Positions 10,533-22,200 of a stretch of DNA of 64,000 nucleotides are shown in pieces. Within the stretch, counting starts at the first letter, position 1, and every line of letters starts with the position of its first letter. The stretch is from Biscogniauxia marginata (taxonomy: Eukaryota > Ascomycota > Sordariomycetes > Xylariales > Xylariaceae). Location: assembly GCA_022695795.1 (NCBI GenBank), contig MU404128.1, forward strand, positions 153,353 to 217,352. Reading direction: 5' to 3'. A program made the translations under genes and the position numbers. A model generated the notes under the pieces. That model was not told where the DNA came from and did not search any database. It worked only from the letters and a program-made list of their open reading frames with translations.

Positions 10533-13500
10533 ATGTCAGAGCAGTTTCCCCAAAACAGCAGATTTCGCAACCATAGCCTCGCCAGGCGGCGCCCTGTTCG
10601 CGTCTGTCCCCCTCAGCGGATTAGTACTTATCAGCTTCTTCCTTATAGGGCTTCCCGGTACACCGGGTCTCGATACGACGGTGACTCCCGCCGCTCAAGG
10701 TCTCGGGATCGCTCACCGGATCGGAGATCGCTCTATAGTGACGGCGGCCCGCGGCGTTCATCTGCCGAGTCGAGAGCGAACAGTTCCGCCTTCCAAGCCA
10801 ACCGGGACTTTCGCGATACCCTGCCACGAGACACACCGCGTGGTCCGAAAGCTCTTCTCGACCCGCCCAGTGGTCCCCGAGGAGGGTATTCTGGCGACTT
10901 CCGAGGCCGGGGGCGCGGAAGGGGTAGGGGCTGGCGGGATGATAGTCGGGACCGTGGACGAGATCGCGATATTGACTTCAGAGACCGGAGGGACACGTCT
11001 TATAGGGATGAGCGTAGCCGAGAACGCGACCGTGGGGAATGGCGAGACCGTGATAGAGACAGCTTTAGGGGCCGACGTCCCTCGCCTCGCGCGCGGTCTC
11101 CACCGGGAAGAGATTTTCGGGATTCAAGAGATCTACGAGACGGCCCCCTAGGTGTTGACGCTGACCGAGCTAGACGTGGATCGAGAGATGGGCCTCTTTC
11201 CGCTGGGTCTTCTTCCTCCGACCCGCCCTTTGGGCATTCGTCATATCGTGGTGGTTATAGTAGCCGGGGCCGTGGAAGAGGTCGTGGAGACTGGGATAGA
11301 GGCCGTGGGCGAGCGTTTTATGATGATCGTGATAGATATGGACCTGGTTTTCGGTCTCGTTCTCAAGAGGGGCGTTACCGGGATAGGGATGACCGCGAGC
11401 GGGATAGCAGATATCTCGATGCCGATTTGCGCTCGCGAGATCCTCGAGACGATCGTGACAACCGGGATCGCGAGGTTCGACCCAAGCTTGATAGGACATC
11501 CCACGAGCCACCGCAAGCGACCAAGGATGTGTCACCGCCCCCAGTAGCTCCTGCCGCGCCATCTTTTGGCTCGGTACCAAATAGAACATCTATCTCGGCC
11601 GATATTGGATCGGCCACAGGCAAGGCGCCGCCGACGGGCCCCCGGGCCTTAAAAGAAGAACGACCGCCCCCAATTGTCGCTCCTCCAAATATTGTTGATG
11701 CGAGAGCACCGCCGACAGGGCCGTCTAAACCGTCTTTCGTGGAACGAAGCCCGCCTATCCCTTCAGGTCCACGCTCTACCCGTTCCGGCCCTTCGAGCAA
11801 GCAGTGGATTAATCCTAATCTCAAGAATCGCATTCCTGAATCACCGAAGCTTGGAAGATCCCAGAGCTTTGCCCAATCTCGGCCGGCTGGATTTCGTACA
11901 GAGGGTGGTAACCCTGATCAACCGGCAGACACTACTAATCAACGGCCACGCAGTAGCGATGCCAATGCTGACTCCCAGGTGGCTACCGTAGATGATCAAA
12001 TTCGCGATATCCACGTCAAAGAACCGAGCGAGGAGGCTTTTAGGTTTGATCGGAGACCACAATCTGCTGGGTCGTCCTTAGACCGGGAATACAAACTGAA
12101 AGAAGCGCCTGACTCTGGGAAACCCGACGAAGTGACAACAGAGATTGCAGATCACTCTGTTGCAGAGGATCATATTGCCGATAAGAATGTTCTAACGCGT
12201 TCGGTAGAGACAAAGGCCAAACCCGATCGACGACTTACACTTAAAGTACCCGTGATACGTGTCTCATTGCCTAACAAACAAGTGAAGCAGCCAATCATAG
12301 ACCAGTCCTCTGAATCAGATGATGAGGAGTTTGGGGATATTATTGAATCTGGACTGGCCGAGGTGGAATCGAAACTGAAGCGGTTTGAAGGAATCGAGGA
12401 TGCGGTTCCGATGGATGCCATAGTGCGATACGCTATGGTTTGCCTGGAAGCCGTTGGAAGGGTAGTTAGCGAACCCGAAGGTCTGGAAGACATGGTGGGA
12501 CCCATTCCAGATGGCGTTGCCATTCCCGGCCAAACACCAACGAAACCTGATTCTCAGATCAAAGAACCAACTCCCATCGACAGTATACCGCTCCACAAGG
12601 AGACTGTTCATGAGGAGGCCAACCTGGTTCCCGAGGAAAAGATGGCCTCTCCCGTATCTGAGAAAAGTACGATCGAGTCGGCCACACTGAGGGCAGAACT
12701 CCCCCAGCCTTCCATTGAGCAGGATATCGATATCCCAGCACCCCATGAAGAGACAGTGGAAGAAAAGCGGCCGAGGAGTGAAGACGGGGATGTGCCTATG
12801 GAGGATGCCGTAGAGAGTCGACCTGGTTCTGAAGTTCGACCTCCACCAATGCCGCCATTGCCCATCTCCCGCCGCCAGTCCCTTTTCCCGCCATTTGAGG
12901 AGGTGCAGATACAGTCGAGGGATGAGAGCAAGAGGGCGTCAAGCACTCCATCTCCAGAGGATGAAGATGAGACAGACGTTGAGGATGTGGACCTACAGGG
13001 CATCGAAATTGTCCGTGAGCACATGATGACACCTCCTCTTGACAGCCTACCGTACTTTGATGAGAAGCCTTGGTATAACGATCAAGCCTTTCTTGACTCT
13101 ATGAATTCTCCACACCCAAGCCTGGATACCTTCATTCTCAAGAAGTTGAAAGAAAGAACTCGCGAACGGCTAGCAAAAGAAACTCGATTGAGACAGGAAT
13201 ATGATGAGAACTATGACAGATACCTTCGATTCACCAAGTCGGATGATCCAGTCGCTGTCAAAAGCCGTGAAAAGTTTGATTACGCCTCGGGTATCGTCGA
13301 GGCAAATGGTCATAAACCTGGTTTCAACGCAGACCAGCCCAAGCCGGAGTCGACCCGACGTAGCAGATATGCATCAGAACGCGATCTCGAGAGGATTCTG
13401 GAGGAGTCTCGGCGCGTTGAAGATGAGAAGCGGGAGCGTCAACTGCGGGCGGAGCAGGAAAAGTATAGGAGTGACACGAAAGAGGCCGTCATACCTTGCC

Positions 13501-16500
13501 AATACCTAACACAACAGGAAATCGATAACCAATTTTACAGCGATACGACGGGCTACATCAATGCTGAGAAAACCGTGGCGGCCTGGCAGGTTTTACCACT
13601 TGTCGCTAATTTTACCCCGGAAGAGTCTGCAATCTTCGAAAAAGCGTATCTTGAGTTTCCCAAGCAGTGGGGCCGAGTATCAGAGCCGTTGGCGAACAGA
13701 GACTTTGGGACAACTATCCAATTCTATTATCTCAAAAAGGAGAAAAACGAGCTCAATCTTAAGGAGAAGCTTAAGAAGCAGCCTAGGAGGCGCAAGAAGG
13801 GCGGTCGAGGGAAGCAGCGGTCTAGTGCCCTCGTATCTGAGCTCGGGAATGGAGATAACGAGAACGAAGAAACTCAGGAAACCGGAGAGAATGGCGAAAG
13901 ACGTCGGCCTCGTCGTGCGGCTGCACCTACATTCAACTCGGAGGCCACCCCTGCTACAGATGGCGAAAGTGGGACGCCAGCCGGCACTCCGGGTCGTCGG
14001 GGAGCCGGTGCTGCAAAGGTTGACGGAGGCGCCGAGAAGCCGGAACGCAAACCAAGGGGTCGCAGAGCTGCGAAGGACAAGGAGCCAAAGCAGTCAAGAG
14101 TCAACCAAACCCTCGCCGCAGCGCCGCCTGCCGGGGCTAAGGGCAACCGCTCTCGGTCTAGTTCTAGGGTTCAGGCCCCAGACTGGATAGCCCAACAAGC
14201 GCAGAATGATAGCCCTCGCGTTCCACCTCAGTATGAACTGGCCCCCAGCACTGCACTGGTTCCTCCAGTTGCTATGCAGGCACCCTTCCAGCCTGCCCAA
14301 CCTTTGCTCAGTCCTGAGAGAGGGCCCCCTCCAGCTCCCCCAGGCTCGAAATCAGATGTGATGGCACCGCCTCCCTTACGCCCAGAACCGCCGCCACAAC
14401 CTACCGTGGCCATGCTCGATCTGGGTCAACCGACATTGTCGGACCGCAAGTCTAATACACAGGCATCGAGTTATTGGAGCGTGCCAGAGACGACTGATTT
14501 CCCTTCGTTGCTTCGATCTTTTGGCAGTGACTGGGCAGCTATCGCAGGGCACATGCGCACTAAGACTGCGGTAATGGTAAGCATTCCGAATCCGGGCTTG
14601 GATTTATCGTCAAATGCCCTCGCTAACCCATGTAGGTTAAAAACTACTATGCTCGAAGAAAAGATACCAATGACTGGGAGGCGATTGTACTAGAAGCGGA
14701 TGGCAGGAGAGCTCGTGGGGAGAAGAGACCCCCTCCCCCTGCACCTAGCTCCGGTGTCAAAAAGCGCTACGATACTTCAGGGAGCCGACCGCTCGCTGCT
14801 GCAGACACGATCATGGAAGATGCTCCTCCCACGAAAATTGAGCATCCCCCAACGACACAGTCGATGACCGGTCGTTTCAACATCCCAATCGCTGCTCAAC
14901 CACAGCCAGCGGTCGTGCAATCCCCCTTCATTCAAACTCCCCAACCTCCTTCGCTTGTACAAAGTCATGCGACATCGCAGCCCGGACCGCAGCCCCTCGC
15001 TCAGGTAGTTACGCAGACCATGTCACCAAATCCCCGACCTCTAAGGGCACCTCTCCCCTTTTCTGACCGGGAACGGGAGTCGTTCATCCAGCAACCGGGC
15101 CGTACCCCATTGGTTCAGAAGCCTACTCCACCGGCACCGCCGCCTATTTCTGAGCCGCCAATGAGGCATCCTTTGCCTGGATCACTGATGGAATCTCAAG
15201 CTGAACGGCCAAAGCCGGAGCCTAAGCCTCAGAAGGAGCCTGCTAGGCATCAGGAACGACAGATGATGCGGGTAAAGCAAGAACCCGATCCCATCCACCA
15301 GGAACTCTTTACTGTGCAGGCCCCGACTAGCCGCATGACGCCTTCGCGGGCGGAAAATTTACCGCTGTCTCGGCCTCCGGAGCCCCCTCGTGCGGTAGCT
15401 CCGGCTCCCCAAGCACCCTTTGCTGCTGTCTTACAGCAACAATCTAGTAGAGGTTTATTAGGAGAAAGTCATCCGTCACCACCTGTTCCTCCGCGGCCGT
15501 TATCGAATCTGTCAAACCTGTCTCGGCCGATGTCTGGCGCCAGCGGAGGAGCAGAGCCATATAGCACCCCACCAGCGCAGCGTACACCCCCTGCAGTTGC
15601 CCCTACGCCATCTCGTCCACCGGAGCGCAAGACCTCCAACTTGATGGCACTTCTAAATGACGATCCGCCGCCTCCTCCCAAGAGATTAGTAGAAGTACCC
15701 GTATCGGTAAAGCCAGCATCAACCCCGCCGCCTCAGCCGAACCTCTCGCGCCCTCCACCACCCCCACCTCCACCATCTCATGTGCGTCGTGATACGTCTA
15801 TGTCTGAAGCTCAACCTTATGGCTATGGGCGCAACCCGCCCCCGCCGGCACCGTCTTCCATGCCTTCACTGAAGCCATATGCATCGCCTCAGACTCAACC
15901 ATTGGGCACGCCTAGGCACATGACTTTGGAGACTGCTGTCGAACGGGATTACTATGGTGGCGGCCGCCCACGTCAATTCCCAACGGCTCATCAGTCTCCG
16001 GCGGCAAGCTCGCCTCAAGGCGCCCATAGCACCCACCATTATCCACCTCCGAACCAACAAACTCAGATGCAATATCAGCAACCTCAAGTACCATATCCCT
16101 ATGGTGCACAGGTGCAACCACAACCGCAAAGCATCGCGTCACCTCCACCCCAGTACTCAGGCCATCCATCTGTGCCTCGAGGCCACGAGCCTCCTCCGTC
16201 CAACCGTGAAGGCGGCTGGCCCGGCGTTCATCAAGGCCATACACTTCAGCAGCAACATCAACATCAACATCAACATCAACATCAACAGCAGCAACAGCAA
16301 CAGCAGCAGCAGCAGCAACAGCAGGCTCAGCCAGCTTGGCCATCACACCCACCACAGCCGCCGAAGTCAACACAGCCACCGCCGACGCAGTCAGCCTGGG
16401 CTGCTCAGCATGCACCTACACCAAAACCACCTCCGCCTCCTAGCTCTGTCCCACCTCAATCTTCGTGGGGCACAGGACCTCAACCGCCACGGGGGCATGA

Positions 16501-16849
16501 TCCTATGGCCCTACGTGACGTCCGTGAGGTATACCCGGCGCACAGGATGCAGCAGTTACAAACCCCTTATGCGTCTTCTCCACGAGCTCCCGAGCCGCCT
16601 CCTCCACAAGCTCCAGCAGGGTACCCCCGTTACGCTAATACGCCTGTGCCTGGACGAGATCCCCGCGACCCAGGCCCCCCTAGGAGTTACACGCCGGTGA
16701 GCGCGTATGAGCGAGGGTATCCGCCCTCAAGCCAGGACATCCGAGAGGCACAACTACGGGAGCAGCAACAGTCTATTTTACAACAGCAGTTGAGACCACA
16801 GGACAGACACCTCTACGAGCGCCCGCCGCCCGATAGGTACGGGAGGTAG
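10533..16849 (+). CDS. snt1: SNT1-like SANT/Myb corepressor subunit (NCoR/SMRT-type, Set3 complex)
   Basis: Exons are 10533-14576 and 14636-16849, with one 59-bp phase-0 intron (GTAAGC...GTAG), giving about 2085 residues. SANT domain 1 is at about residues 1020-1075 (WQVLPLVANFTPEESAIFEK, then QWGRVSEPLANRD and TIQFYYLKKE). It is followed by a basic segment (QPRRRKKGGRGK). SANT domain 2 is at about 1312-1375 (YWSVPETTDFPSLLRSFGSD, AAIAGHMRTKT), and the intron falls inside it just before VKNYYARRKD. Paired SANT domains of this kind define Snt1, the scaffold of the Set3 histone-deacetylase complex, and its animal relatives NCoR/SMRT. The N-terminus is rich in RS, RD and RGRGRG repeats. The C-terminal half is Pro/Gln-rich with a His-Gln and poly-Gln tract. 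The first ~50 residues look unlike the rest, so an upstream exon or later start is possible. Confidence 0.85.
16246..16326 (+). repeat. CAG/CAA/CAT trinucleotide tract encoding His-Gln and poly-Gln
   Basis: The tract runs from (CAACAT)n, giving alternating Gln-His, into mixed CAG/CAA giving about 14 Gln. It lies inside the Pro/Gln-rich tail of the SNT1-like protein. It is a likely site of length polymorphism. Confidence 0.9.
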
Positions 16850-18479
16850 GAGCCCCCGTACCAGTGGTCAACGGTACCTTTGCCTGGTGAGGAGCACGCC
16901 ATCGTGGATGGCAGCTCCGTTCCTATAAAACCTATTCCTAGCCTCGAACTATACCCTAGCGGCTGGGTAGACGCATTACGGCACAACTATGAAATGCACG
17001 AGGAAAACGCAAGTGACTTCTAGAGAAAGAGCTCATGGCCGAGCAATTGCATGTATAGAGCATGTTTTTTTCCACGAATTTTATTCGACCCCGATGTTTA
17101 AAATCCATTCTTACATGTTATTTGAGACAAACGGGGAGAAAACGAGAACACATCTTGGGGATGCCAATTTATGCATTCCATGTAAAAAGAGAAGAGAGAA
17201 GCGGCGAGATAAGCAAGGGGGGATGGAAGGCGGCGGTTAGGGACCGGTGGCAATATTGATGTTTTGTTTTGTCTTGTTTTGGGGGAAATATTTTTTAACC
17301 CTCAAAGATTAGGAGCCGGGATAAGTTTGACTGATTTTTATGTACTAAAGAAGAGAGAGAGGGGGGGGGGGGGAAGCAAAGTCTATTAACTAACGTGTCT
17401 AGAGAGGAGGGGAATTAATAGTCTTCTGAGAAGACTTTTTACTGTAAATAAATTCGACTGAATAAAACTGAAAAGATAGAACTTTGACTCTATTTTCTTA
17501 AAATCTCTTGGGAGAGCATTTGTTTTTTCTTGGTTGGTGGATGCGGTTAGTATATTTGTGTAGCAATAGGTCGGTAGATATCACATTACAAGGTATGAAA
17601 TATTGTGAGAATTCTATGATGGAGGAGCCAACCTACCTCGAGAGTTTGAACGAAACGCTATTCTTATGAAAAATTGCCCATATCTTGTATTTATTAAGTG
17701 TTGCGCAGTATATAGGCCCCAATTGCCACAGCGCAATTAGCGGCGTCGCTTTTGGCGCGACATAAAGAGAACTGCTTCTTGTTCGTGAGATAAGTAGGTA
17801 GGTACAGGGTAACTAAATGAGTAAACTTGAGGTTGACAGCATATATATCTGTTGTGGATATCCCCTACTAGCCAGCCCCAACTAGCCAGTCCCAACCTAC
17901 TGCCGAGAGACAGCCGAATCCCAGGGTTTCACCTGTATTTAATATAGGCATACCGGCTGCTAGATATCTTTCATTTGTAGCTGAATGAATAATCTTTGGA
18001 TGCAATAATATTAGTAAATAGTTATGGGGTGGTTTCTAGATAAAACTTCTAATATCAAAGGGCTGAGCTGGGCTGGCTAACTTTACTAGATTCAATTATT
18101 AATTTAATCACGCTGAATGCGTGGCAGTCTCTCTAATACTAATTCTCGAGTCAGGACTGCCAATCAAAGAAGGCCGAGAAATATATATACCCCAGCTGGT
18201 ACTGGCGAGAGAGCCGGTACGGTACTGTACTTCACGGCCTCTCTGGTTCAGGGAGGGCATCTTTTTTTCCTAGACCCCTAACATACCATATAATTATTGT
18301 TGCTTGCGATTAAAAGCATATTTCTCATTGAAGTCCTATGTCGAGGCCCAGGACGTGAAGGGCTCTCGAGGCTGTGCACTCACTAATTCTCATCCACTTC
18401 TGATCTCCCGGGTTTTCCACCATCCTCAGAACACAAATTGCTACGAGTTCCGCCTTGCTCTTGAACTTGGTGAACTATG
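16850..18479. other. Intergenic region downstream of the SNT1-like gene
   Basis: No supported gene. It includes G-rich runs at about 17361-17373, a TTTTGT-rich stretch at 17261-17281 and AT-rich segments at 17980-18120. The region marks the change from the conserved arm to the accessory part of the window. Confidence 0.5.
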
Positions 18480-18832
18480 CTGCGTCTTGTTTCGTTAGGA
18501 CATATGTCTTTTTTATATAACCAGGTCTCCCATACTACGTCCAATAGCAACAATGTGTGTTCCGAAACCGACAAGGTATGGCAATAATGCTGATCGTTTC
18601 CAGGAACGACTTGCCAATGTGATGTATATTTGGGAAGTCTTCCTTCCCCTTCAGATAGTTCGAATCGTACCCATATTTATGGATACGCACGTTCTTGAAC
18701 GCGGGATCCTTGGGCAGCCATTCCTGTGGCTAGCAATGAGACCGTAGCGGCGACTTGCTCTATGTTTAAGTCTACCTGTGGCTCTGATAGGGAGCATAGA
18801 ACAGCTAAGCCGAGGGGACCTTTCGGGTCGTC
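18480..18832 (-). pseudogene. Relic of a DUF676/LipA-type alpha/beta hydrolase of fungal NLR-like proteins
   Basis: Minus-strand fragments in shifting frames match the N-terminal hydrolase module that precedes NB-ARC or NACHT domains in many fungal NLR-like proteins. In order they are DDPKGPLGLAVLCSLSEPQV (near 18832-18773), then in another frame WLPKDPAFKNVRIHKYGYDS (near 18721-18660) and EDFPNIHHIGKSFLE. After a further shift comes IVAIGRSMGDLVI, where the family has the nucleophile elbow GHSMGG followed by LVIKKAY. A frame change then gives IKKTYVLTKQDA. The elbow is altered (GRSMGD) and a stop follows directly. No nucleotide-binding or repeat domain was found downstream toward 18300. The order of fragments and the three frames make a decayed gene the best reading. 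Confidence 0.65.
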
Positions 18833-19275
18833 TACATTGTCCACAACTGAGGTTATTGGTGTCCGAGAGAGAAGTCTTCGTAAGGAATAATGGGTTGTTT
18901 GAGCTTGCGATTGAACTACGGCTACTCGAGGCGTAACTAAGGATTAAGTCAGACTTAGTGCGCCGGCTTTCGAAGAAACTAAGAGCGATTTCATGCATTT
19001 GGAGACTATTAGCACGAACATTGCTAAGAGCTGCGGATGTGAACTACCATTTTGGCCTGTAAAGTCGTCAACGTGAGGTTGCAAAAAACTCGGGCATTTA
19101 TTTACGTCGCAGCGTATCCTGTGACTCGGTAATGTCAGTGTTAGCATGGTGATCTGTCCATTCTGGAAAAGTATAATTTCGCCTTCAATATCACCTACGC
19201 TGCCGTGGCAACATTTATCATCCTCTATACTCCTAGCTACCATTAACCCCATGTAGCAATAACCAGTTTTTATCA

Positions 19276-22200
19276 TCACCGTCTATTAACCCTTTTCTTA
19301 CACACCTCTCTTTTGCGTGGTACTCTTGCTAACCAGTACAACGCAAAGGTAGCCAGAATATTAAATACAACAAACACAGCAAAGTAACCTGCATTCTTCC
19401 AAGGACTTCCAGATCCAATATCCAGATGACCGTACAGGAACGAGTCTGTGTCCGAGATCTGGCAGAATTGGCAACCGGTGTAGTCGGCTGGATTCAGAAC
19501 TGATCCGCCGGCTTGCTGCACATATGGAGCCAAGTAGTCGCCGCAAGTCGTACCATTTGGTGGTGTGATGGTGAGGAGCTGTACGGGAGAGCAGAAAACA
19601 TCCACGTCGGCCAGACCAGCGGAGGCAAGCCCGTCGATCAGGTAGGTAAGTGGTGAGGCATGCCATACAAACTTCCAGAAGCCTGGAAGATCGTTGGGTG
19701 CGACCATCACACTTCTCTCTGTTAGCAATTTGCTCCAATAACATACGATTTACCAAAGAAACTCTCCTTAGAAACCAAGAAAAAATAAAGAATAAAAAAA
19801 TCGATAGATTGGAGAAAAGGGGGAGGGATCCCTTACCCGCAAAACACGAGCGAAAACCAAAACATCAACGTTGCCAACTGTATAGCGGTCTCAGCATGTT
19901 CGATACCGGCGGCGACTGCTTGCGAGAAGGTGGAGATCCAAAGGCAGTACAGCAGTATTATCACGAATGACAACGCACCACGCTCGGCCGTGCCAAAGGC
20001 GGCGTCGCCGTTGCGCCAGAGCCCCGTGGGGTAGTACCACGCCACGAAGATGAGCACCGCGGCCAGGGTCTGCCACGCGACCTCGGCCAGGATGTTGGCG
20101 GCGAGGAAGACGGTCCACGAGTACGACTTGGACTGGTGCTCGCGTGCCTCGAAGAGGGCGCGCCCGTCGATGAGCCGCGGGATCACCTGCTGGTCCATGG
20201 TGCCGAAGATCTGCGTCAGCAGGAACATGGAGAAGATCAGGTTCTGCAGTCCCTGGACGTCGTAGCGGGTGTTCTGGAAGGATAGCCCGTTGAAAAGTGC
20301 CTGTGAAAAAAAAAAAAAAAAAAAGTAAGTATTGTGATGAGTACTCAGGGGTTTGGTGAAGGATTGTTAAAAACCAGGAACTTACCACTCCGGCGCAAAG
20401 GGCTAGTTTCGAATAAAGGTATACAGGGCTCCTCCAGTATTCTTGGAATGTCCGCTTCGGCACAACCATCATTTGCTGAAACCAGGACGTGGCGTATTCT
20501 TGTTGGTGTGTCCTGGGCAGTGCCGTTTGAGACTGTGCCTTGAGTTCAGTGATATAACGGAGAACATCTGCCTTTTGCTGACTCGAGGACCATTTCTGAG
20601 CCCAATAGTCGCTCGACAGGGTGTCCGCGGCCTTCTTTGTACTAGTCGCCGACATATTCAGTATCCATTCGGCAGGATTGGCATCCGTATCACATTTTTC
20701 GGCACCGTTCTTTTCGAAGTAGGAAATCAATGTCGTAGCATTGGGCCCAATATCTCCGAAATAGACAGTCTGGCCTTGCTTGTTAAGGAGCAGCAGGCTA
20801 TCAAACATGAGGAAGAGCTGCGAAGATGGCTGATGGATTGTGCAGAGAACGGCTTGCCCATTATCCGCGAGCTTCCGGAGTAGTGTACATATTGACCACG
20901 CCGTCTGACTATCTTGGCCGGAGGTCGGTTCATCTATTTTGACTTGTAAGACTACGTTTGCTTGGAGGACATTGGTGTCGTGAAATAAGCAGACAGGGGA
21001 CGTACCAAGAAACAGCAGAAGCTCTGGCTTGGCAACCAATTCTACGCCAATGGTAAGTTGCTTACGCTGCTGAATATTGAGCCCTACTCAATCTCATTAG
21101 ACCAGAACTGCAAGCCTACAGTCGCGGAAAAGAAACCCACCGTTACCGGGTACACCGACAATAGCGTCGGCATACGACTCCATGCCGAGGATTTGGATGA
21201 CGGTGTCGACATAACCGAGCCTCTCCTTAACAGAAGCATTTGATTGCCGGAGCAAGGCGCTGAATTCAAGGGCTTCGCGAACAGTTGCAGTGGATAGGTG
21301 TATGTCATCCTGTTGAGCGTATCCTATCTTTCGCTGAAAACCGGCATCCCTCTCTTGCCCGTCGATGCAGACATCACCACTTGGGATCCCAAAGCTTGCT
21401 CGGTTCGCGAGAACATTAAGTAAAGTTGTCTTTCCAGCACCTGTAACGCCCTGCCGTCTCGTCAGTTACTCGGGGGGCTCTCCTAGTTCGTTTTGCTACT
21501 CACCATAAGTGCAGTTAGTGTCCCAGGTTTCACCCATCCGTCTATGTTATCCAGTAACCTCCTTGTCCCGTTACCACCTGTCTTGACATCATAACACAGG
21601 TTATTCCAGTGGAACACAGATGACTGCTTTAATATTTCCTGAACAGATGACTGAGGCTTCGGTTCTTCAGACTGGTTGTAGTCTTCCTGCTTGTTGACAT
21701 CCTGTGTGAATCCAACAGGCCTGCGTGCTTCCGAGTCACCAGGTTTATTACGCCAACGGTTAGTCCGTCGAAATTGAAGAATGTCGCCCTTCGAACGCTC
21801 CACAGGTATGCACTCGGCAGCGAGCAAATGAAAAGCACACACGATGATTGTCATAGAGGTAATTATAGCAAGATTCCTAAAACGGCACGTTAGTCATCAT
21901 CCCCGTCAACACACAGAACAGTATCTTCTCTAGTGACCGTTACATACCGCCACAAGTGACTAGATACGTATGTATACTTCTCAGCGAGGTATCTACTCCC
22001 CTGGACATAATCCTGTCCAGATATAGCTCCGACAACTGAACATATCTTATTGTCTAGTCCTATCTCCGTATACGAGGGGCCGCCAGGGATTAATTGAGAG
22101 CAACGAAATTCGTGATCTTGAAACTAGCATATCTGTTAGCCGAAACAGTTGGCTGCTCGATGAATCATTACTCATTACCTCATTGATCATTAAGCTTTCA

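Noticed and set aside
10501..11589. Long open frames in other frames over the SNT1-like N-terminus
   Set aside because: They are by-products of the biased Arg/Asp codon repeats; only the frame from 10533 leads into the SANT domains.
15469..16700. Overlapping frames on both strands in the Pro/Gln-rich tail of the SNT1-like gene
   Set aside because: They are low-complexity shadows of CCN and CAN repeats without an independent start context or family motif.
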